A DNA stretch of 58,374 nucleotides from Candidatus Poribacteria bacterium (GTDB taxonomy: Bacteria > Poribacteria > WGA-4E > JAJDTR01). The stretch spans positions 1 to 58,374 of the forward strand of contig JAJDTR010000108.1 of the NCBI GenBank assembly GCA_022827055.1, read 5' to 3'. Positions 53,137-58,374 of the stretch are shown here, in pieces (positions within the stretch are counted from its first letter, which is position 1; each line of letters opens with the position of its first letter). The position numbers were made by a program, and so were the translations under genes. Under the pieces are notes generated by a model. That model did no database searches. It worked only from the letters and a program-made list of their open reading frames with translations, and had not been told where the DNA came from.

Positions 53137-55053
53137 ATGAAGATCTTTGTCCCCGGCAGAATCTGCCTATTTGGTGAACATAGCGATTGGGCGGGAGGCT
53201 ACCGTCGCATCAATGCTGATTTGGAAAAGGGGTACACGCTGATTACGAGCACCAATCAAGGCGTGTATGCCGAGGTAAAGCCCCATCCCACGAAACTAAT
53301 CTTCCGCGCAACGCTGAGCGATGGCGAACGGAAAGGCCCATTTGAACTGCCGATGGAACCGGAGGCGCTGCTCGCGGAAGCGGAAAAAGGGGGATTCTTC
53401 AGCTATGCCGCCGGTGTTGCCCATCAAGTCCTGACACACTATCATGTGCGTGGAATCGAGATCGACAACTATCGCACAGATCTTCCGGTAAAGAAAGGGC
53501 TGTCATCCAGCGCCGCGATCTGTGTCCTTGTGGCTCGCGCCTTCAACCGCGTCTACGACCTCAAGATGACCACGCGCGGCGAGATGGAATCCGCCTACAC
53601 CGGCGAAATTACGACCCCTTCCCGATGCGGCCGGATGGACCAGGGTTGTGCGTATGGCCGCCCCGTCATGATGATTTACGATGGCGACCGGCTTGATGTC
53701 AAGGAATTCAACGTACCGAATGACCTTTACTTTGTTATCGTTGACCTCGCCGCCGGCAAAGACACGAAAGAAATACTAAGCGCCCTCAATCGCTGTTATC
53801 CGTTCGCCGAAGACCAACTCCAAAGGAACGTTCAGGAGTATCTTGGACCAATCAGCGCCGGATTGACGAATGCCGCCCATGGAGCCTTGCAGGGCGGAGA
53901 TGCCGAACGAATCGGTCAATTGATGACCGAGGCACAAGCGGAATTCGACGCTCATCTTCAACCCGCCTGCCCTTCGCAATTGACATCCCCGGTATTGCAC
54001 CAACTCCTCAAATATGAACCCCTACAACCCTACATTTTGGGCGGCAAGGGCGTCGGATCTCAAGGAGACGGTTCCGCGCAATTCATTGTCCCGGATAAGC
54101 AGAGCCAGCGTAAAGTGATTGATATCATTGAGCGCGACCTGAAAATGCCGTGCCTTGAGCTTGTGATCGAGGCTGGACGGCGTGTTCGAAAGGCGGTAAT
54201 CCCTGCCGCTGGATTTAGCACCCGCCTCTTTCCGGCTTCAAAAGGCATCATAAAGGAATTGTTCCCAATCATTGACAACGAAGGAAGAGCCAAACCAGCC
54301 ATTATGGCATTAATCGAAGAAGCTGTAAACGCTGGAGTGGATGAAGTTTGCCTCATCGTTCAGCGCAGGGATCGCGAGTTTTTCGAGGATTTTTTCAATA
54401 CTCCGCCCCCAATTGAGAACTACAACCGATTATCCAAGGAAGACCAAGCCTATTGCCAATATCTGTTGGATCTTGGACGGCAGGTTACGGTAATTGCACA
54501 GGAGGTTCAGGAAGGATTCGGTCATGCCGTATTTTGTGCGAAGGAATGGGTCGACGGTGAGCCCTTCTTGCTCATGTTGGGCGACCACCTTTACGCTTCC
54601 GATAGTGAAACGTCATGTACGAGGCAACTTTTGGACGTATATGATCAGGTCGGGCATAGCGTTGTTGGCTTGAAAACTACCTCTGTGGAGGAGCTTCACA
54701 ATTTTGGTTGTGTGAACGGCGTATGGCAGGATGAGTCGCTTCTTTCGATCACGGAGTTCTATGAAAAACCCTCTGTAGCATACGCGCGGCAGCACCTGCA
54801 CGTAGACCGGATGGACAAAGATCTGTTCCTTACCGTCTTTGGACTTTATGTGCTTACTCCACGGATTTTTGACTATCTTGAAGAGAACATCACCCATAAC
54901 CTTCGCGATAGAGGCGAGTTCCAGTTGACGCCCTGTCTTGACACACTGCGAAAAGAGGATAATTTTTCGGGATATGTTCTAAAAGGCAGACGCTTTGACA
55001 TCGGCCTCCCTGAGGCGTATCGAGAGACCGTAATTGATTTCCGAAACACATGA
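53137..55053 (+). CDS. Fusion of a GHMP sugar kinase and a GalU-type nucleotidyltransferase, 638 aa
   Basis: Two enzymes in one chain. Residues 1-345 are a GHMP kinase: KIFVPGRICLFGEHSDWAGG (substrate loop), DLPVKKGLSSSAAICVLVAR (ATP loop) and LGGKGVGSQGDGSAQFIV (third motif). Residues 350-638 resemble UTP-glucose-1-phosphate uridylyltransferase: KAVIPAAGFSTRLFPASKGI with the NTP-binding motif, FPIIDNEGRAKPAIMALIEE, GFGHAVFCAKEW, LLMLGDHLYAS and EFQLTPCLDTLRKE. The order suggests phosphorylation of a free sugar at C1, then activation to a nucleotide sugar. The substrate is unknown. GAGGAAAGCT precedes the ATG at 53137; the frame is open to 52966, but the upstream residues look non-coding. Confidence 0.88.
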   Translation: MKIFVPGRICLFGEHSDWAGGYRRINADLEKGYTLITSTNQGVYAEVKPHPTKLIFRATLSDGERKGPFELPMEPEALLAEAEKGGFFSYAAGVAHQVLTHYHVRGIEIDNYRTDLPVKKGLSSSAAICVLVARAFNRVYDLKMTTRGEMESAYTGEITTPSRCGRMDQGCAYGRPVMMIYDGDRLDVKEFNVPNDLYFVIVDLAAGKDTKEILSALNRCYPFAEDQLQRNVQEYLGPISAGLTNAAHGALQGGDAERIGQLMTEAQAEFDAHLQPACPSQLTSPVLHQLLKYEPLQPYILGGKGVGSQGDGSAQFIVPDKQSQRKVIDIIERDLKMPCLELVIEAGRRVRKAVIPAAGFSTRLFPASKGIIKELFPIIDNEGRAKPAIMALIEEAVNAGVDEVCLIVQRRDREFFEDFFNTPPPIENYNRLSKEDQAYCQYLLDLGRQVTVIAQEVQEGFGHAVFCAKEWVDGEPFLLMLGDHLYASDSETSCTRQLLDVYDQVGHSVVGLKTTSVEELHNFGCVNGVWQDESLLSITEFYEKPSVAYARQHLHVDRMDKDLFLTVFGLYVLTPRIFDYLEENITHNLRDRGEFQLTPCLDTLRKEDNFSGYVLKGRRFDIGLPEAYRETVIDFRNT

Positions 55054-55282
55054 AATCTTCAGCGAACCTGTACGTTGGGTTGAACGCTCAAGCGTGTGAA
55101 TATGTGGAGGACGCCCCTTGTGCCGTCCCGTAATCAGACTTCCAGTACAATAAAGATTTCTGCAAAACCCAAATATATTGCTTCCCTTTTTCGTCTTGGT
55201 GTCGATCTTCTATCATTCCAATTCTGTTCTTCCTAGCCACCTCAGAAGATATACACCAAAACTGAAACCTGTTTAGCAGCTT

Positions 55283-56968
55283 ATGTTAAACAAGAAAAAA
55301 GAAATCCTGCTGGCGGGACTGGCATTCCTTGCCATTTGCGCCCTTGCGGCATACGGCGAACAGCATATGGAAGGATCTGGCGTTCTTGTCTGGTATAGTA
55401 TTGTCCCACCCGTTCTTGCCGTCACTTTGGCAATTGCCACACATCGACTGTTATTGAGCCTCGGGCTGGCGGTAGCCGTCGGGATTGTTCTCTCGTCGAT
55501 ACGAATTGCGTCGGCTTCCATCGGGGATTGGTTCACCTCCGTTTTCAGCCAAACAGCATCGGTCGCAACATCCGTCGTAGATTCATTCAACCTTCTGATC
55601 ATCCTCTTCATCGTCCTAATTCTCTCCACAATCTCCGTCGTGATAGTGTCCGGGGGAATTCAGGGTATCATCCGTTGGCTTTCGCGATTTGCAAAAGGCG
55701 CACGTTCAACCCAGTTCGTCACCGTTCTCATGGGATTTGCTGTGTTCATTGATGACTACGCCAACACGATGATTGTCGGGTCTGCCATGCGTCCCGCAAC
55801 CGACCAAAAACGGATTAGCCGCGAGAAACTGGCGTACCTCGTGGACTCCACAACTGCTCCCATCGCGGGCTTGGCGGTGGTCAGCACCTGGATCGGGTAT
55901 GAAGTTGGGCTGTTCAATGAGGTTGCCAATTCGTTAAGCATACAGCAAGACGGTTACTCCATGTTTTTCGACGCCATCGGATTTCGCTTCTATTGCCTGA
56001 TGACGATTATCTTTGTTCTTGCAAACGCACTTAGCGGCATCGATTTCGGCGCAATGCGTAAGGCGGAGATACGTGTACGAGAAACGGGAGCTGTGATTGG
56101 TGAAGATGCAAAACTGATGTCCTCAAGAGCGTTCACGACGCTGAAATCCGCGTCATCGGCAAGCGTCCATCCGCTGAGCGCGGTCATCCCGATTGGTAGT
56201 CTTCTAGGCGTCATGTTGATAGGATTCTGGATTGATGGCGGTGGCAAGGGATTTGTCCTGTCCCCATCGGCGTGGCGTGAGGCGCTATCCAATGCGAACA
56301 ACCTTAAAATCTTGGCAATCGCCTCCGGGAGCGGTTTCCTATTGTCGCTATTCTGTGCAAAACTAGTATCGCGGATAAGTTTCTCCGAGATTGGATGTGC
56401 CGTGATTTCCGGTCTCAAAGGCAGCTTGCTGCCAACCGCGGTTCTGGTCCTGGCGTGGAGCTTAAAAGCCGTCTGCGACCAACTGTCGACGGGAGACTTT
56501 CTCGGAGCAACTGTGGAAGGTATGGTTTCGCCGTTATGGTTTCCCGCGCTCCTTTTCATCGTGGCGTCCCTGACTTCGTTCGCCACCGGCACGAGCTGGG
56601 GCACCATGGCAATCCTCATTCCAACCGCCATACCGATTGCCTATGCACTTGATGGGGACTCCTATGGGTTGACGACAGTCATCAGCTTGGGGGCGGTGCT
56701 TGACGGTTCAATCTTCGGCGATCACTGCTCCCCAATCTCCGACACGACCATCATGAGTTCCATCGCGAGCGAATGCGATCCGATTCACCATGTGCGCACC
56801 CAGCTCCCCTACAGTCTAACCGTTGCCGGGCTGGCGCTCATCTGCGGCTACATACCGGCAGCGCTGGGGGTTTCATCGTTTGTCGGGATAGGTGCCGCAG
56901 GGGTTCTAATCGTCCTTTTGTTCTATGTCGTAAGCAAGTTTGGGGCGAATCGACGCGCAATGCCATAA
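55283..56968 (+). CDS. NhaC-family Na+/H+ antiporter, 561 aa
   Basis: A polytopic inner-membrane antiporter with about twelve segments. Family words are VLMGFAVFIDDYANTMIVGS with the conserved Asp pair, LVDSTTAPIAGLAVVSTWIG, FATGTSWGTMAILIPTAIPI and VLDGSIFGDHCSPISDTTIM, where GDHCSPISDTT is diagnostic for NhaC. The protein probably exports Na+ in exchange for protons, though some relatives move organic acids. The ATG at 55283 has no clear ribosome site. A repeat-free 229-base spacer precedes it. The next gene begins 30 bases after the stop. Confidence 0.9.
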   Translation: MLNKKKEILLAGLAFLAICALAAYGEQHMEGSGVLVWYSIVPPVLAVTLAIATHRLLLSLGLAVAVGIVLSSIRIASASIGDWFTSVFSQTASVATSVVDSFNLLIILFIVLILSTISVVIVSGGIQGIIRWLSRFAKGARSTQFVTVLMGFAVFIDDYANTMIVGSAMRPATDQKRISREKLAYLVDSTTAPIAGLAVVSTWIGYEVGLFNEVANSLSIQQDGYSMFFDAIGFRFYCLMTIIFVLANALSGIDFGAMRKAEIRVRETGAVIGEDAKLMSSRAFTTLKSASSASVHPLSAVIPIGSLLGVMLIGFWIDGGGKGFVLSPSAWREALSNANNLKILAIASGSGFLLSLFCAKLVSRISFSEIGCAVISGLKGSLLPTAVLVLAWSLKAVCDQLSTGDFLGATVEGMVSPLWFPALLFIVASLTSFATGTSWGTMAILIPTAIPIAYALDGDSYGLTTVISLGAVLDGSIFGDHCSPISDTTIMSSIASECDPIHHVRTQLPYSLTVAGLALICGYIPAALGVSSFVGIGAAGVLIVLLFYVVSKFGANRRAMP

Positions 56969-56998
56969 CCACTAAGGTTACTCCGCCGCTTGACCTTC

Positions 56999-57679
56999 AT
57001 GCACATCAATGAGTTGCAACGGCGTCTCGTCGAACGCTACCCGCTGAGGCAGGAAATCATCCGACTGGCGAAACGGGATATCGCCATAACTGTTGTGGTC
57101 GATCCCGATCAATTTCTTGATGACTTGAGTAGAGAGGAAATCAACGGCGCACTACGCCTCCCCTATTGGGCATACTTGTGGCCATCCTCAATTGCACTTG
57201 CGCGCCATCTGGATCAGATGGAAACGCTAGAGTCCCAACGGGTTTTAGAAATCGGTTGTGGATTTGGGCTGGCGGGAATCGCGGCTTCCCTAGGCGGCGG
57301 GAGGGTTATGTTTACCGACTACGAAAAGGACGCGCTGCTGTTTGCACAGTATAATGCCCTTCAAAACAGGTGCACCGAGGGAGCATCTTTCGTCCAAATG
57401 GATTGGAACGCTTCATGCTTCAACGGTCGGTTCACGCGCATCCTTGCGGCAGATGTCGTCTATGAGGAGAAGAACTGGAAGCCGATCCTCGCCCTCATCC
57501 AAAAACATCTTGCCGTTGGCGGCACGGCGATAATAGCAGAACCGAATCGAGCCAACGCGGATGGATTTTTTGATCTGCTCACACACCGCGGATTCACGTC
57601 GGAGGAATTCGGGTACACGGCGCTTTTGGAGGAGGATCCCTCCACCATCACGGTCTACTGCGTGAGGAGGGAAGAATGA
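56999..57679 (+). CDS. Class I SAM-dependent methyltransferase, 226 aa
   Basis: Resembles the family of protein-lysine or nicotinamide N-methyltransferase-like enzymes. The N-terminal region holds RLPYWAYLWPSSIALARHL, typical of this group; SAM motif I is VLEIGCGFGLAGIAASLGG and is followed by FTDYEKDALLFAQYNALQN. The fourth strand carries ILAADVVYEEKNWKPILALI. The substrate is unknown; relatives methylate ETF-beta or ribosomal proteins. The start at ATG 56999 lacks a ribosome site, and a TTG at 56990 is also in frame. The gene follows the NhaC gene by 30 bases. Confidence 0.8.
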   Translation: MHINELQRRLVERYPLRQEIIRLAKRDIAITVVVDPDQFLDDLSREEINGALRLPYWAYLWPSSIALARHLDQMETLESQRVLEIGCGFGLAGIAASLGGGRVMFTDYEKDALLFAQYNALQNRCTEGASFVQMDWNASCFNGRFTRILAADVVYEEKNWKPILALIQKHLAVGGTAIIAEPNRANADGFFDLLTHRGFTSEEFGYTALLEEDPSTITVYCVRREE

Positions 57680-57893
57680 ACGGCTTGGAAGAATGGAACG
57701 ACGGAAGCATTGTAAGGTGCGCACCGCCCACCATTTCTTGCAGAGATCGCATCAGCAGATAGATAGAAGGGAGTGGGTGACGGTCGTGATAGAGGACCTA
57801 TTGTGATAGAATTCCCGTCACGCATCAGCTGCTGTAAACCATATCGTTGAATAAATACAAAAGACGGATGAATCTGGAACTCCCCTAAAAGTC

Positions 57894-58331
57894 ATGAAAG
57901 ACATCTTCCAAACACACAGCCCGGAAGAAACACAGACAGTCGGTAAACAAATCGGTACATCCTTGAAAACCGGCGACGTCATCGCGCTGATCGGCGATCT
58001 CGGTGCAGGCAAAACCTGCCTGACCCAAGGGATCGCTTGCGGAGTCGGCATTGCTTCCCACGAGGTCGTCAACAGCCCATCTTATACCCTCATCAATGAG
58101 TACGCGGGGAAAATACCAATCTACCACATCGACCTCTACCGCCTAGAACACCACGGCGAAATCGTCGATCTTGGACTGGAAGAATATCTGGAGGGAAGCG
58201 GGATTTGCATCATCGAATGGGCGGACCGCATGTCAAATTTGCTTCCGGCGAACCACATCCAAATTACAATGACGTGGGTAGATGAGTCAGACCGCATCAT
58301 TGAGTTGCAGCGAAGCGCCACTGGAAGGTAA
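57894..58331 (+). CDS. tsaE: tRNA threonylcarbamoyladenosine biosynthesis ATPase TsaE
   Basis: A small P-loop ATPase that works with TsaB, TsaC and TsaD to make t6A37 in tRNA. Walker A is GDLGAGKT at residues 34-41. NSPSYTLINEY is the switch I signature, IPIYHIDLYRLEHHGEIVDL follows, and GICIIEWADRM is the closing signature, where the Trp is needed for activity. Length 145 residues, normal. The ATG at 57894 follows a 214-base spacer with a GGTGCGCACC palindrome near 57716. No tsaB or rimI gene is in the remaining 43 bases. Confidence 0.95.
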   Translation: MKDIFQTHSPEETQTVGKQIGTSLKTGDVIALIGDLGAGKTCLTQGIACGVGIASHEVVNSPSYTLINEYAGKIPIYHIDLYRLEHHGEIVDLGLEEYLEGSGICIIEWADRMSNLLPANHIQITMTWVDESDRIIELQRSATGR

Positions 58332-58374
58332 AGATTCGGAATCGTTTAGCTGTTGCTCATTCAACGTTGTAGGG

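Overview
The window (58.4 kb) looks like one contig of a free-living or host-associated bacterium close to Candidatus Poribacteria. This is an inference from content: several sulfatases, LamG and FG-GAP secreted proteins, a C-terminal sorting region with the NFPNPFNPET motif, two DUF6807 (PmoA-like) proteins, two large DUF6785/DUF6784-type membrane proteins, and intergenic spacers full of short palindromes. No rRNA, tRNA, CRISPR array, transposase or phage gene was seen. Region 1 (1-18 kb, minus strand) is a catabolic, cell-surface island: a partial sulfatase, a full cytoplasmic sulfatase, a DUF6807 protein, an HsdR_N-like nuclease, two LamG paralogues, two DUF6785-type membrane proteins, a Gfo/Idh/MocA oxidoreductase, a Tat-type sulfatase and two GH32-like beta-propeller proteins, the second of them damaged. 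It reads as uptake and processing of sulfated or otherwise modified carbohydrates, with the two membrane proteins as candidate transporters of unknown substrate. Region 2 (18.4-28.3 kb, plus strand) has a frameshifted FG-GAP surface protein with a clear terminator, then accD, topA, a PolX-like PHP protein whose polymerase site is lost, a rhomboid-TPR membrane protein, and an MntA-HepT toxin-antitoxin pair that is fused and frameshifted. Region 3 (28.4-33.3 kb) is a tightly packed chaperone cassette: a TPR protein, a J-like protein without the HPD motif, GrpE and a short Hsp70. Region 4 (33.4-42.5 kb) holds moaC, a cupin, then an operon of DUF6807, archaeal-type pantoate kinase, archaeal-type phosphopantothenate synthetase and miaB, followed by a DUF362 protein, map, ccmC and a ccmD-like gene. 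The kinase-synthetase pair is the most notable content, because it is the archaeal route to 4'-phosphopantothenate for coenzyme A. Region 5 (42.9-58.3 kb) has glnB and amtB, a GT39-type glycosyltransferase, trpF, two HEAT-repeat lipoproteins, a Ski2-like helicase, a GHMP-kinase/GalU-type fusion, an NhaC antiporter, a methyltransferase and tsaE. Three loci (16.4-17.9, 18.4-20.1 and 27.4-28.3 kb) carry short indels, mostly in homopolymers, plus one in-frame stop. These may be real gene decay or assembly errors. Spacers longer than 300 bases consist largely of palindromic repeat units, listed below.
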